Assembly: GCA_026261815.1 (NCBI GenBank)
Contig: JAMPIT010000493.1
Span: 6,155,501 to 6,219,500 of the forward strand
Reading direction: 5' to 3'
Origin: Monarcha castaneiventris obscurior
Lineage: Eukaryota > Chordata > Aves > Passeriformes > Monarchidae
Length of the DNA: 64,000 nt
The translations under genes were made by a program, and so were the position numbers. Of this stretch, positions 12,101 through 25,680 are shown in pieces. Within the stretch, counting starts at the first letter, position 1. Each line of letters opens with the position of its first letter. The notes below the pieces were generated by a model. It was not told where the DNA came from. It made no database searches and saw only the letters and a program-made list of their open reading frames with translations.

Positions 12101-14210
12101 AAAGTACAGTCAATGGAGGATAGATATTCCCAGAATTTGTCTCATTCAGTGACGCTTATTTAGTATTTTATAACAAACTCAACAGCAGCATTAGCTAGGG
12201 AAAAATACCTATATGGTGCTGTTGAGCTGCATTAATAACTATCAACAGCACTCACAGTGTGGGATGTTGGTGACTCCAGGAATGTTGTTATGCAAGGGGC
12301 CGGACTTCTCCTGCTGCTCCTCTGTGAGCTGAGGGAACTCTGCTCCTCAGTGTGAGAAGTGTGGTGTAAGCAGCATTTTAAGCCTGAGTTCCATGAGCCA
12401 GCTCAGTTTCTCTCCCAGTCTGTGCTGGGTTTGATGGATGCTCATGTGTATAAACAGTCAGTGAATATCTTAGAAAAAAACAAACAAAAATTCTGTTTTT
12501 CCTATCTGTGCTCTGATGCTTTCTCTATTATTTGTTTGGGATTTGGCAGTGCCAGTGTTGTTGTCACATTTAATGGCTCAAAGGACAGGGCCACTAATGG
12601 AAGGCAACACAACAGGTTCCAGTTTTATTGTTTGATGCTCCTCAGTTGCCAGTGCCATTTCCAGCAGGAAAATATTTTAAGCTCTGTGAAACAGCAAATC
12701 ATTTAATTGCATTGGTGGATATGAGCAGCTTCACCCCTTTGAAAATGTCACACATAGAGAGCTCTTTAAGAATGTCACTGTTCTTATAAGCAAAGAGCCA
12801 TGGAACCCTTGTGATGTTGGAGCAAGGTATCGATGTTCATGCCTTTAAAATGTCCCATTAGTGAGATGTTGTAGCATAATTATAAATGTTATAAGAGAAA
12901 GTCCAGCATTGCAAGTGGGGCTAAAATATCAGAGCAACACTCTTATCAAGAAGATAAATCATGTCAGCAATTCCAACAAATCTGCTCCCTCTGTGAACAG
13001 TCAATCCACTGATAGCATCGATTTCCAATAACATAAAACCACAATATTTTATGTTTAAATTATTTTTCTCCATGCATTAACATTTTATTTTCACTCAAAT
13101 TTCATTCAAGGGTTATCAGTGAGTAGAAGATTCTCCATTATTCATGTGTGTGTGAACGTGTGTTCATACGTTTGCGTAATTATTCACAGTTTTTGCTATA
13201 CCTCTGGTGCTGGATTCACTGTAGGCATAATTCCAGTAATGAGTGTATTCCTGTTAGAGGACAGCACTGTGTGTTTGGAGGGTGAGTGGGCGATGTCCAG
13301 ATCTATTTGTGCTTGGTTACATTAGTCTGCAAATAAGGTTGTTCTTCCTGTTTTTGTGTGTAGTCCCTGGTTTCCTCCTCTTACAGTGACAGGCTCAGAC
13401 TCCAGGAGGATTTTATCCTTCTTTTTACATTCCATAGCAATATATATTTGCCAACACCCCCCTCATTGTTCATCAGCTCAGAGGTAGAAAGGACACTAAA
13501 TCCTTTTACTGATGATTTGAATCAGTCCTTCAAATTTCTTTCTGCTAAGATCTTAAAATTAGCTCTTCATTAATCTGATTAGAACATTCTCATTAGAAAC
13601 AATCATATTATCACAAGGTTCTGTTTAAGAAAAGCTGTTTAATTTTGAGAGATGTGTTAACTTTTTCTCCTGCTGTCATTTGCACCATACTTAGATCCTT
13701 ATCTGCTCTAGCAAATCAAAGGTCTGGTTTTGACAATAAGTTCATCTTTTCTTTCTTTTTTTTTTTCTCCCTGAAGCCTTTAGCAAGCCATGCTAGAAGT
13801 AATCTCTTGTTTTTTACTTCAATTATATTTTTCTTTTCCAGGAAGTCAAGTATTTCCAAGCAGTTCCCGTTCTCTGAGAATATGATACTTTCGGTCACCT
13901 GGTGTTTGGGTGGTTTCAGTCACAAGACTCAAGTTATCAGGAATATATTGAAGGGCTCTGAAAGTTTGGATTTATACACTTATTCATGTTTTTTCTTAAT
14001 CCATTTTAATATACAGTAGACTCCAACGTGCCAGCTTTTAAAAGAGGTTCTTGGTGTTAGAAATAGGAACAACTCTAATCCTGCCTCTCGTGGGACATTA
14101 TCATGAAGTTTGCAAACATTGATGTGGGCACTGGAGAACAGCAGAGGAAAACCATGGCCTTCTGTCACCTTCATTAGCTCATCTGCTAACAAAACAAATC
14201 ATCCTTTAAT

Positions 14211-14470
14211 CATAGAAATTATGATTAGAATGTACTTATGGAGGGCTGTGCTCCAACCTCCTGCTTGAGAGCTGTCTGTGCTGCATCAGGCCAGTCTGGC
14301 CATTTCTGAATCTTCAAAACCCCTGATGATGTTGTTTCTGCAGCCTCTCCACCTCACCTTCTCAAAGGCTGGGCTACCCCCATGGCGAAATCCTCTGCAA
14401 CTCATTTCTCCTATTCAGAGAGACAAGGGTGCTCCTGAAAACTGAGCTTTGATTGTGGAGGATCTCTCTC
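14211..14470 (-). mobile_element. old CR1 LINE fragment
   Basis: Degraded similarity to the complement of the CR1 3' end. CATAGAAAT at the start is followed by CTCCAACCTCCTGCTTGAG, then GGCCAGTCTGGCCATTTCTG and a GATGATGTTGTTTCTGCAGC-type region. Then comes CTCCTATTCAGAGAGACAAG near the inner end. The typical GGTTGGAAGGACCT core is heavily mutated, pointing to an old subfamily. The inner boundary is approximate. Confidence 0.55.
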
Positions 14471-17400
14471 CATTCAGCCTCACAAGCACCTTCCAAATGA
14501 AGGGGTTTCCAAATCCCCCATGGTTTTTGACAACTGTTAAACCAGGCACATCAAGCAGGAGAGCTTAACACGAGCAGGGGTGGCTAATACAGGGGGCCTC
14601 TTTGCTGGAAAAGTAGCTTTGAGTCATTGCTTCTCAACAGCTGATAAATTCTGTACTGCTCCTTAGGAAAGCTCACTGCAGAAAGCCAGAAGATTTTCGT
14701 AGCCCATTACAGCACTGCTATACCAATATATTATTTAGCAAATAGACTTTCATGCACAGTTTGTTTCATATTATCATCATACGCTTTAGTTCAGCTTTGA
14801 AGGGTCCTTTTTTCCTGGTGTTTTTTTTTCCTTCCTTATTTAAACCTTAGTATCTGGCAGTTAAGTCTGCAGCTATTTGTAAACAGATTTGCAAGCACAG
14901 TTAAAGGGTGACTTTTTTACACAGAGGCACAGCATGAGTTTTTGCCAGAAGTTTCAGCCTGCAGTGGGGAGCATTGATTTCCCACTGAGGCAGATACAGA
15001 CACACAGAGAATAACCCCTTCCTGGATCAGGGATTCAAAAGCTCTTTGATTCAGAGCAGACTGGCTCGACTTGCCCAGTTTTCAGAGTGTATTGGAAATG
15101 TCTGCAGCAAATGGAGTAAGGCATGGCTTTGGTATAGCTGGATCTGTTTATTCACTGTGGTAGTGATGCCAGGGAGCTCAAAACACAAATATATGTTTGA
15201 TGGCTGATTGATGCTTGCTACAGAATGTACAGAGACTGAATTGCTGCAGTAAGTCATAAAGATGGGCAAAGAGCAAATGTGGGGATTTTTATTGCCTGAA
15301 GTCCTGATGTGCCAGTGGTTTGAACAGAAGTTGTTCCTCTGGATGCAGCAGTTCTCTGACAGTATATCCTGAATGAAAATAATATTTATTATTGGAAGAG
15401 CTCAGAAGAAACAGTGAGGATCTGAGTTTTAGATGCAGATACATTTTTTTAAGACTGGGTCTAGAAGACGACCTTAGTCTTACTTATAATTTCGTTTTAA
15501 AGGAGGCAGTGATTAAGCTAGATCATCTTTCTATGTGGTGTGCTAATCTCCCTGAGACAGATAACTTAAAAAAAAGAAAAAATGACCAAAAAACACCCCG
15601 CCCCCCCCCCAAAATAAATACAACCAATCAAAAAAACCCACAAATAGTTCAGTGTAGAGACATTGTGTATTTGCAGACACAGCATCAGAGCTGCTGGGCA
15701 TGACCAGCACTGGCACGCCTGGTTTACCTGATCAGGACAGCATTAATGCTGTTCCTGATGAAGAAAATTGGCTTCTGTAGCCACGGAAAAGAAACCTTTC
15801 AGAAATCAGAGACAAAGCGAAGTATTTATGACAAAGGAAATCCCATCATTTGAAAGCAAATAATTAATCATGGCTCATCTAACAGTATGGCTTCATTCAT
15901 TTGTTGCCTTGCAGGTTTATTTGACTGCTTTGCAAGGATTGATCATGACCTGCCTCTGCTCCTTGCCTGACAAGATACTTTGTGCAGTGTTTTATTGGGA
16001 AGGTGTTTCTGTGGTAGAGGTGACAGACAGTGTCTGCTGACAAGGATTACAGTAATTGTTATCTGTAATGTCAAAGCCACTTAGTGCAGACTTGTTGGGG
16101 TGAGGAAATTTCTGTTCTGCTCTTTATGGCAGCAAGACAATCGCTGTGTTTCAGAGCATGACAGGATTTTCTCCTAGTATCAGTTATCTGTGCAGAGATC
16201 TTCTCTTGGATGCCACTTGAGTGAGCTTACTTTGTATTTAAATTGTATTACCAGTGTGCTTAGTTTGGGGAAAATAAATGAAACAACGCAGCATATTGCT
16301 CTGCTTTGTTAAACTTTAATTTTGACTCGAATGTTCTGTGTATCTATGGCCACAAAGAAACTGGAAGCGAGTATATTGTGATTAAGTTAACCACAGTAAC
16401 TCAGCTGTTTCAAAGCAACATCGGCTTGACAGATACGACAAGCCTGGGATTTTGAATTCTCCAGATATATTCTGGAGGGAGCTGGAAAATAAGAATCATA
16501 AGGCCTCATTTCTGAAGATAAATCACAGTGGGAACTGGTGTGTTCTTGTTAGAACTGGTAAATGTGGGCTGATGTCTGGGGATGAGAAACAAACCCAGAC
16601 TAACATTTCCGATTAAGATTCTCTTTTCCTCTGAATACCTCATTCTGGGAAATTTTCTTGAAAGGAATAATATTTCTTGAAATGAAGATTAATGTTTGAT
16701 ATTTATCTGGACTTAAGAGGTTTCATCCTAAATATTAAAGGATTAAAGATTATACAAAAACCAGAAAAATCTATTTCTAATCCTGGCTTGTGCAGGCTGC
16801 TCAGGAACCATTTTCTCCATAGCTCTGACTTGCTAGAGTTCAGGGCTGTCAAATACTGCAGTGCTAAAGCAACGAATCTATTGGTTTCAAAATAACTATC
16901 CTGTATTTGATGTTATCTAAATAATAGTGATAGTGACCACAATATGTCATCTTCTTGTCACTTGGATTCTTCTAGAAACCCCAAAATTAGCACAGGGCAC
17001 CAGCTCTGGCTCTGTCACAAGTGACAGTTCCCTGTTGTCCTTCATTTACTTCTGTTGTATTTTATTTACTTCTCAAGCTTCTTAAGCATTAACTGTAAAT
17101 CTATTTGTTGACTGATTTTTATGGCCCCTTGAACCCCAACCTCACCCCCACAAGGAGATTTGTTGAATTGTATTTCAACCCAGAAAAAGTAATTTTATTT
17201 TTTTCCTTCCAGCCAGTTTGGTTTTTTGACATTTCCATGAAAACTCTACAACACATTAAGAAAAGATATTTGTAAATACATATTGCAGGAATATTTTCTA
17301 GCTGGGAGAAATATTTTCCTTGTAGTCCCAGTGCAACAGGAAATACTGGTATTACTGAATATCTGTTTCTTTTTTTCCCTTGGGTTTAAGTATCTCATTA

Positions 17401-20400
17401 TTAACCCCAGGGCTTTCAGTCCTTCTGGTCTAGATATGCCAACAAATGCATTTCCCAGGTCTTGGAAGACATGAGATGTATTATTTCTTGGAATTTGTGA
17501 AAATGTCCATCACCTATCTTTGCTGATACAGGAGAATAAAGGACAGGCTTTCACGATATTCAGTGATGGTCATTTGGCCTGTGATTTACTCTGAGATCTT
17601 GCCATTATGTTCAGCTCTTCATTGCAACTGTTCCTGTAATTTAGTTTTGCATCTTCCTGTATGTAAGTACAATCATATACAGACGTGCATATACATACAC
17701 ACAACTGTCCCTTATTTGTTCATGAAAAATGTATAAAATAGGTGCATGGTCAAAATGCTTTCTGGTCATAAGGAAGAAATAAGTCAAATGACAAGATTAC
17801 ACATCTAAGCATGGACAGATAATTAGCCAGGGCTCTTGGAAAAGAGCTCATCTTAACTGGAGGCCTGAAGATGTTTCTCCTGCTGGACATCACTGAACTA
17901 AGAAGCTCTCACGTGCCAAAGTAAATTTTCCAACCTTAGAATGAACAATTTCTAGCTAAGATTTTGTTTGGGGCTGTAGATAAACCTGTATTGATAGGCT
18001 GGTATTCTTTTTGTTTTGCCATTGAGGGGAAAACATCTGTACAAGTGCTCTAATCTCCTATGGCAAATACAAACGTTTTTAATCTTGATCTATTTTCTTT
18101 GAGTGTGTGTTACCATTTGCCAGTGACTGCAGCTTCAGTGGGAGGTCTGAGGGCTGTCTGTTCACCCCACACTGCACAGAGCAATTACCTCGAGAGATTA
18201 ATATGTGCTTGTCATTTTTCTCTTTATTATTTTCTTCTCCAAACATGAAAGCAAACACTTTTGGGAAAGAAGACATCTTCCTTTGTCAGAAGCTGTGGTA
18301 ATTAATACAACTAAGCAGAGCCAGGCTCTCCTTGTTTGATAAGAATGGGTTTATAGGTGGAGTGTTTGCTCCCTCAGGAAAAACTTCCCGGCTCTCTGTG
18401 GAGTTCCTGCCGCAGCAAAGTGAGGCAGAGGGGAGGGAATTCCTTTAGCTGGGAGATTGGCTGGTTTTTTCCCTGCACTTAATGTAGGCTGCCCATGGAG
18501 TGGGGAGTGCTGCTCAGCTCATCTCCAGAAGGAACATAGATGAAAAAGGGAGAAAAATACAGTGGGGGAGAGGAAAAAGTTTTGTCTTTGCTGGGCTGGT
18601 CAGAAATTACCCGTGAGCAGGCAAGTCATGCCCTTCTGCCATTCAGTAGCTCTTTGGGGATCTAAAGCTCTATGTGATTTTTTTAGCTTCCAGGTGTATA
18701 TGAGCTGTTCCTCCAACCGTTGCCTATTTTTTTGTTTTATGTTGATTCTCTTTGAGTTTTTAATGGGTTATGTCCTCGCTGGCTTTGCTATGTGACTGAC
18801 ACCAGCCTGGCTCTGTGACCTTCCCTCCTAGGCTGGGCTTTTTGGGAAGGCAGGACAGAGAATCGTAGGCTGGTTGACTGGCCCATGCCTGTGGGTGGTC
18901 CTGTTTTATCCCTTTTTGTCCTTTAAAAAACTGCCCTTGTGTGAGTGGGAAAAAGCTACACCTTGTGCAGTTCAGTGCCAGTGCAGTTGCTGAATTTTTA
19001 AAAATGTATTTTATTATATAACTGAAAGGAAGGAAAAATCTAGATGTTTCCTGAATAATCAGTAGGGGATGAACCTAAGCTTCGAAGAGGAGAGCTGTGC
19101 CAGGCTGAACTTTGGAATAGGAGGAGATTTAAGGTAGGAGTCCAGACATTATCACAAGAATGTTAAAAAACAATGCTTTGTCCTATATTGTTGTGTTATC
19201 AAATGTCACATCTGCCCTGAAGGATGTGGAGGGTTTTTTGAAGCTCAGGTGCTCTTCTCAAACATCATGCCCTAGTTTTCAGCCTGGGAAGGAGCAGGTA
19301 ATTTCCCCATGCAGGAACAAATTTCTTCCTCTCTGCTTTCCTGAGCACACTTCCCAAGTGCTCAGGAGCTCCTGAAAATTCTACTGCAAAGTCAACTTTA
19401 ATTTCATCTCAGCAGCAGGAGTTTTGGGAATTTTACATTGTTGTTCGGGATTTTGTTGTTGTTGGTTTTTTTTTTTAATCATTATTGCTGTATTTTACTG
19501 CCTGCACATTTTATAACTTTTGTCCTAATAAACCCATCTGCTTTAACAGCTATTAATCTGAGCATTTTGAAATCATGGTGGATATTTCCCATTTGCTTTT
19601 GGACACTTCAGGAACCATAACTGTGACGTGATGTAAATCTGGAAGTGAAATATTACCTTTCACATAAAATCTGCATAGATTTTTTTGCCTTGCTATTTTA
19701 TAGTCTGTTCTCTGTGGTCATTTTTGAATCATCTATGTCTTGTTCCTTGCCTCTTGAATATAAAAAATTCTACTAATTATTGAACAGTCTTGTAAGTTAA
19801 GCCAAATAAGGACTTAATGACTTCTCAGATTCAAGACTTCATCCATCTAATATTTCATACACATATTTTAAATGCTGTTCATTTAGTTGAAATATCCTGA
19901 GAATGGCTACAAATTGTTGTCATTTTTTCTTCCCATCTGTAATCTGGAAACAGAAAAAATAAATTACCCTGTTTCTTCAGTTTCATTAGAACAGTAGAGA
20001 ATAGATATTCCCCCCCCACCCTCAACTATCAACATCCTTTAGCACCAGAGGTCTTTTTAAGTTGTGATAACCTTAATTCACCTCTGATTATTATGCTGAG
20101 CAAACTTCAAGAAGTTTAAAACTTGAGATGAATACACACTACTGCAGGTGTTTCATCTAAAATATTTGAGTCTGGGGAAGATTTCTAAGATTATTTTTTT
20201 CTTAGCCACAAATTTCATAATAGGGATTTTCTGTGGGGGATAATTAATTTTACAAATTATATTAATAGAACCATTTAGAAACTTCTATTAGCCTTGAGAG
20301 AGGAGTAAAAAAAATTTTTTAAAGACTTTTGCAGTTTTTTTCTTCATTTTATCTACTTTTGAAGTTCTTGGGGGAGGAACAAGATAACATAGATCACCCA

Positions 20401-21587
20401 AAAATGTGGAGATGTCTGGGACAGAAGCCATGATTCAGTTTACCTCCTGCATCTCACAAGAATGATGATTGATGGACTAAGCACAGAGATGTTTCATCAC
20501 AATACACTGGGAACTGCAAATATCTGGCTTGACAGGGACTCTACCAGGCTCCAGAATTGGAGCTGACAGAATCATGGGACTGTTGGGGTGAATGGACGCA
20601 TGATAAATTTATACCAGTGCAAATGGGAATAGAACTTGACCAAGTTTTTCCAAAAGACAAAACCAATGATTTTCTGTTAGTGTTTCCTACAAGTGTCCTG
20701 GTCTTTTTAGTGTTGTAGCAAATTATCAAAAGAATCTGCACAGTGAATGTGGCAGTCATCTGATTATTTGATGATATTATGGCAATGTTTCTGATCAAAG
20801 TAAATGGCAGTGTCCCTCACAATGTCTTTTAAAAAGGGTCAGAAAAATATCCTAAATAATCTTAAAATTATTTTAGCTTTATTGGATAGCAGGATACAAA
20901 TGGATCATTTCTAGATGAACTTGATGCCTCATGTGACATCTGTATATAATGCATGGCATTAATGGAAATTCCTACAGGGTTGTGGGACCTCGGACTGTTC
21001 TTTTCAAGAGCTGCTGTGACACTGGGTGATGTTGTGCTGCAGGATCATCCCAGGATCATGAACAAGATGAGGAACACCCCTGACTGACCTGCCCAGGTTG
21101 CCTTGCAGCCACCCTAGGAAATAATTCTGTGGTTAGGATACAGTAGATGTTGAGGAACATATGCCTCACCAAAACTTTTTCAAACTCCAAACCACCTTGC
21201 CCCTTGGGGAAAACAGGGAATTGTGGTAGGCTGCAAACAGTATCCGTTTGGGGTGACAGAAATAATAAAGTGAAAAGTAAAAGAACTGGTCAGTAACCAA
21301 ATCAGGTATGTTAAGGATCATATAATACTTTAAATGATAAAAAGATGAGTTGGCATTTCTGACTGTTTGTACTATAACTCACTAACAGATGTACATCCTC
21401 TAAGTCCTGTTAGTTAGATTATTTTGACAAGCCATTATAACAGTATTTTATAATATTCTTAAGATTGGAGACTATTCAATAGTATCACTATCAAAATTAA
21501 AAAGTTAATTAAGAAAACTCTGGATCTAACATATGGAGTCTTATGAGGAATGAGAGCACATGGAGGAAACAAGCATCTATTCAAATT
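14471..21587. other. non-coding unique sequence
   Basis: No gene, RNA or recognised transposon. A short homopolymer C tract at about 15596-15610 and scattered A/T runs are the only simple repeats noticed. The stretch around 15790-15980 is compositionally complex and repeat-free and could hold conserved regulatory DNA; that cannot be judged without alignment. Confidence 0.55.
15596..15610. repeat. poly-C tract
   Basis: CCCC, one G, then ten C residues, followed by A-rich sequence. It is a simple homopolymer tract and a possible sequencing length artefact. Confidence 0.8.
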
Positions 21588-21727
21588 CATAGAATCACAG
21601 AATCATTGAGGTTGGAAAACACCTCTAAGATCGAGTCCAAACTTTGATTTACCACCCTGTTAACAGGACCAGAGCACTGAGTGCCACATCCAGTTATTTC
21701 TTGAATACCTCCAAAATGGTTTAGCAA
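21588..21727 (-). mobile_element. CR1 LINE 3' end fragment
   Basis: Reads as the complement of a CR1 3' terminus: CATAGAATCACAGAATCATT, then GAGGTTGGAAAACACCTCTA, TCGAGTCCAA, and GAGTGCCACATCCAGTTATT to CTTGAATACCTCC. It is truncated after about 140 bp. Only the 3' tail is left. Confidence 0.9.
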
Positions 21728-21729
21728 GG

Positions 21730-24700
21730 TTTTTATAACCTTCACTAACAATAATCAAACCAGCCTGACCCTCAGTACTTTTTCCATTTTAAGACTGGAA
21801 AGTTTGTTGTATTACAGAATAAGTGATTTATAATTTTTTAACCCTACTGCAATTTTTCCTATGCTATTTTAGGTCTTCCAAAAAAAGAGCATGATTGTAA
21901 GTGGCAAAACTTACTGCAGTAAATGGGCAGGACCTGACCATTTCCCAGCACAGAGGTTGCATCCAAATTTCTTTGCAAGTAACCAGACACCAAGGCTTTC
22001 CTTCCATCCTTTCCAGTGGGACCTCAGGTAAAGAATGGGTTTCATATTGTGTTGTTCTGGATGATGACAGGACACAGTGTCCACCTGAGTGACCCATGGC
22101 ACAGAAATGATGGGTACATGGGCATGGTCAGCTTCTGCAGAGCTTTAACTGAAGCAAATTTAGACTATTTCCTACTGTCTAAACAATGTTTTGCTTTTCT
22201 CTTGGCTAGTTGTCTTGTTATCATTAGGGATTTGGTTACTCAGGGTTGGAATAACCAAAATTTTTAAAAAATGTAATTTTTGATGCTGAAAACATGTTCT
22301 AATTGAAAAGGTAAAAGGTAGGTGAGCTCTCTTGGGAAATCTTGCTCTAGTGTGAGCTGAGCAAACTTGATTTGTGTATAGAACTTCTGTCTTGTTGCTT
22401 TCATGTGCTTTGAAGGCTTTTTTCTCTCTGTATTTCATCACCAGAGCTGTGGTCCCTGAGTGCTCCTGAGCTCGCTGCTGTGTAGGTAACAAGAAAGGCA
22501 CAAAAAGGGGGCACTCTCTGCTCAGAATACGGTGATTTTGTGCTAAACCCAGATATAAATTTAACACAGTGATGTTTTAAGGTATGTTTTTCTCTAAACT
22601 GCCTTAAAATAAATTTCTTTCAATGCCACTTAAAATAAAAATAAATATGCATTGGCATGATTGGAGCTGAAGATTTGTTGCTATCTGCCTTCCTGGGATG
22701 TCACAGGCATGAGAGAAAGTGTTTGGCGCAGAGGAAGCCAGTACAGGGAAGGGATGCAAAGACATCAAACTAAGTGCAACTCTTCTGAACTCAAATCCTG
22801 CAGGTCAAATTAGAAACATATCTGTCAAGGTATTCTTATCACATATAGAACCATTATAAAAGTTAATTAAGCATAATCTGCAAAAACCTGAAGTATGAAA
22901 CTAGAGGAGTAAAATTAATAGTGCAAGAACGAGATTCATTCAGTTTTAAACTAATGGTTTTTACACTGTATCTTCTGTTAAAGCATAGTCTCATTGGGGG
23001 ACTGCAGGATAGTAAATTTTTATCAGGATTTAATTTTGTTTAATTTAGACCAGAGTTCTATAATAACATTTACCACGGAATACTCAAATTAGATTAATTA
23101 TGCATGTCAATTTTTGTTCATAAATCATTCTTAAAAATAGACTTGGGACTCAAGGTGGGTAACACACTACATTAGTGCTAATGTGGTTTAGAGGGCTGGT
23201 TTTATTTGGATGCAGCAGAAACTGATGGTGCTCATTATGTACTTGTAAAGACCATAAAGTCATGAGTGGAAACAGCCTGATATTTGATGCGATGTTCCAG
23301 GTTTCAGCAGGTCAGGTCGTCCTGGATGACCGTGAACCAAACCCATAATGCAGGAATTAAAGTATCCTTGGAAATGACATCTGAAACATGACCTGACTGT
23401 TCTTCACAGTGATGGCACAGAACTTTTGTAGGAAAACCATCATCAGTCATTTGGTTTCACCTTTGCAAACCATTTCCAGGAGTGTGGGCATTGCAGGCAA
23501 TGTCCTTCAACAAGTGGATGACAAAAGGGGACCCTTTTGAGCTGCAGGTTTGCCCCAGAGGGACAAGGTTGTCCCATTAGTGGTCCGCAGAGCCTTTGGA
23601 AAATTAATCCATCCACCCAAACACTCTTTCATTGGAAGTTAGTTCTTTTCCTTGCTGATACAGAGAATGTGCTTCATTCTCCACTGGAGGGGTGTGCAGA
23701 CATGCTCTTCCTCTCCTCTAAAAGCAGATAACCTTGTTTTAAAACTCAGTGCAGATGCTGAGTGATTGCAGTGCACTTAACTACCACATTATTTACAAAT
23801 CTCAAGAACTTAACAGCTAGAAAATGATTAGTTAAAGGACATCATAAATCTTCACACAGCCCACACAGTGAGTGTGTTGGCTGGAATCCAATCCTTGCAG
23901 CTGGGCAACATGTTTTTAATGTGACCCAGAAAAGGAGAATTTAAATGGCTTTTATGTTCTCTCAGTGTGGAAAAGTCACCAGTTCTACCCATGGAGTAGT
24001 CTGGGGCATGTTCAGAGCACCCCACGTTGCAGCTTGTGGCCTCAGAGACTGCTCCAGAAGAAAAGGAACCCCCTGTTACCCTGGCCAAACAGCAGCTTTG
24101 ACGGATTCTGAGGGCTGGGGCATGACAAAGCTGGCAATGTTTCACCAGAGAATAACCTCATCCTGATAAACAAGTCAGGAAGATTGATAGAAAGGGGTAA
24201 TAAAGCCAATTTAATGACCTGTAGTTGGAGCAAGAGATCTGATATATATTTCTGATCCAACATAAAGGAATATTTATTCCCTCACAGAACCTTCTCTGGC
24301 CCGTAGTTGCAGAGGTGAGCTGTGGTGTTTGTCAGCATGATTTCTGCAGTGGAGTGTATTCTTTCCAAGGGTAGCCTTAAAGTAGGTGCCTCTGGACTGG
24401 GGGTCCAGCAGTGCTGGCAAGTAATTTTGGGGTAATTTTGTCAGATATGGCAGCTTCTGAGAAATCTCCAAGGCATGTTCAAATTCTAATAGAAGGAGCT
24501 AAGTGGATCCCCAGACAGTAAATCTGGTATCTGACTTATTCATCTCTCTATTGATTTATCTGTCTCATTTATCTAATCAGCTTTATCACCTGAATCTTTC
24601 AAAAACTAATTTTATTTAATCTACCTATGTTTTTTCTAACAATCCTACTGCTGTGTTATTTTACTGGGGAAGCTGGAATAAATAAATGAAAAAAGAAAGA

Positions 24701-25242
24701 TTGATTTTTGTTATGTTATGTTATTTATTTTTAATTTCACATGTTTTTGTTTTATTTTTTGTTTTCTACATTCCTCTACTCTCAGAATAATAGGGACAGC
24801 TTGTTGATTTTTTTTGTTTTTTCCTTCTACATAAATCTGGAGTTGGTAAAGGCTTGTACCTAATGAGACAATTGCCAACACCCAGCAGAGGCCTGATTTG
24901 TTTGTGCTTTGTGGTAACTCCATTAACTGCAGCAATTTTGCAACACCTCTTTAGGAGTTATGCCTCTAAGTGGAACATGCTTTTGAGGATGCTCAGAGAA
25001 TAAAGATTTGCCTAGGATGGACAACAAGCAGACCACATGTGGATAAAAACATGCACATGCACAGAGACAAATCAATGTTTTTGGGGGGGGGGGGTAAATG
25101 GGCACAGTACAATAAAGAGGGAAAACCAGGATGGGTGCTGCTGTGACTGCATAGGACAAGCTCCTCTGCTGGTGGGTGAACCCATGGGAATACAGGGACC
25201 CCACCAGTTCAGGGAAGCCACAGCAGTGGGAACTTTTGTCCC
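21730..25242. other. non-coding unique sequence
   Basis: Nothing coding is supported. A 131-codon minus-strand frame at 22172-22567 has no recognisable domain and chance-like composition. A GTTAT triplet repeat near 24709-24723 and a G12 run at 25083-25094 are the only simple repeats noticed. Confidence 0.55.
25083..25094. repeat. poly-G tract
   Basis: Twelve consecutive G residues after a T run. It is a simple homopolymer, likely variable in length and a possible sequencing length artefact. Confidence 0.85.
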
Positions 25243-25680
25243 ATTCACAGAATCATAGAATCAATGAGGTTGGAAAAGACCTTTGAAGTCATCAAGTCCA
25301 AGCTAAGACTTAACACCACCCTGTCACCCAGCCCATGGCACTGAGTGCCAAATCCAGTCTGTCCTTAAACACTTCCAGGGATGGTGGCTCCACCACTTCC
25401 CTGAGCAGCCCATTCCAATGCCCAATCGCCCTTTCTGTGAAGAATTTTTTTCCTAATGTCCAGCCTAAACCTCCCCTGGCACAGCTTAAGGCTCTGTCCT
25501 CTCGTTGTATCGCTGTCTGCCTGGGAGCAGAGCCCGACCCTCTGCAGTCACCTGACTGCACCCTCCTGCCAGGGAGTTGCAGAGAGTGATAAGGTCTCCC
25601 CTGAGCCTCCTTTTCTCCAGAATAAACAACCCCAGCTCCCTCAGGTTTGTCATAGGCTGGCCCTGCCAGCTCCAATCTGT
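25243..25680 (-). mobile_element. CR1 LINE, 3' part with ORF2 C-terminus remnant
   Basis: This is the longest CR1 piece here. On plus it begins TTCACAGAATCATAGAATCA and GAGGTTGGAAAAGACC. It continues through CACTGAGTGCCAAATCCAGT and GGGATGGTGGCTCCACCAC to CTCCTTTTCTCCAG and CCCCAGCTCCCTCAG. On the minus strand it still translates to the tail of CR1 ORF2, with a core like FTERAIGHWNGLLREVVEPP followed by SLEVFKDRLDLAL. The open frame at 25310-25675 is therefore transposon remnant, not a host gene. It lacks the reverse transcriptase and endonuclease domains. Low divergence suggests a relatively young copy. Confidence 0.95.

Larger units (their letters stand above)
7355..14210. other. non-coding unique sequence with a microsatellite
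   Basis: No coding region is supported. The longest open frames (for example 12359-12706 and 13645-14019) have hydrophobic, Phe/Cys-rich composition typical of chance translation of T-rich DNA. Landmarks listed separately are the AAT microsatellite, the 9053-9089 hairpin and copy B of a dispersed unit. Confidence 0.55.

Noticed and set aside
12359..12706. 115-codon plus-strand frame
   Set aside because: Starts at GTG, no domain, and composition fits random T-rich DNA.
13645..14019. 124-codon plus-strand frame
   Set aside because: Poly-Phe from a T run and hydrophobic chance composition; not a credible protein.
22172..22567. 131-codon minus-strand open frame
   Set aside because: No domain, chance-like composition, no splice or promoter context.
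25310..25675. 121-codon minus-strand frame as a host gene
   Set aside because: It translates the 3' end of CR1 ORF2 and its UTR; it is a transposon remnant.
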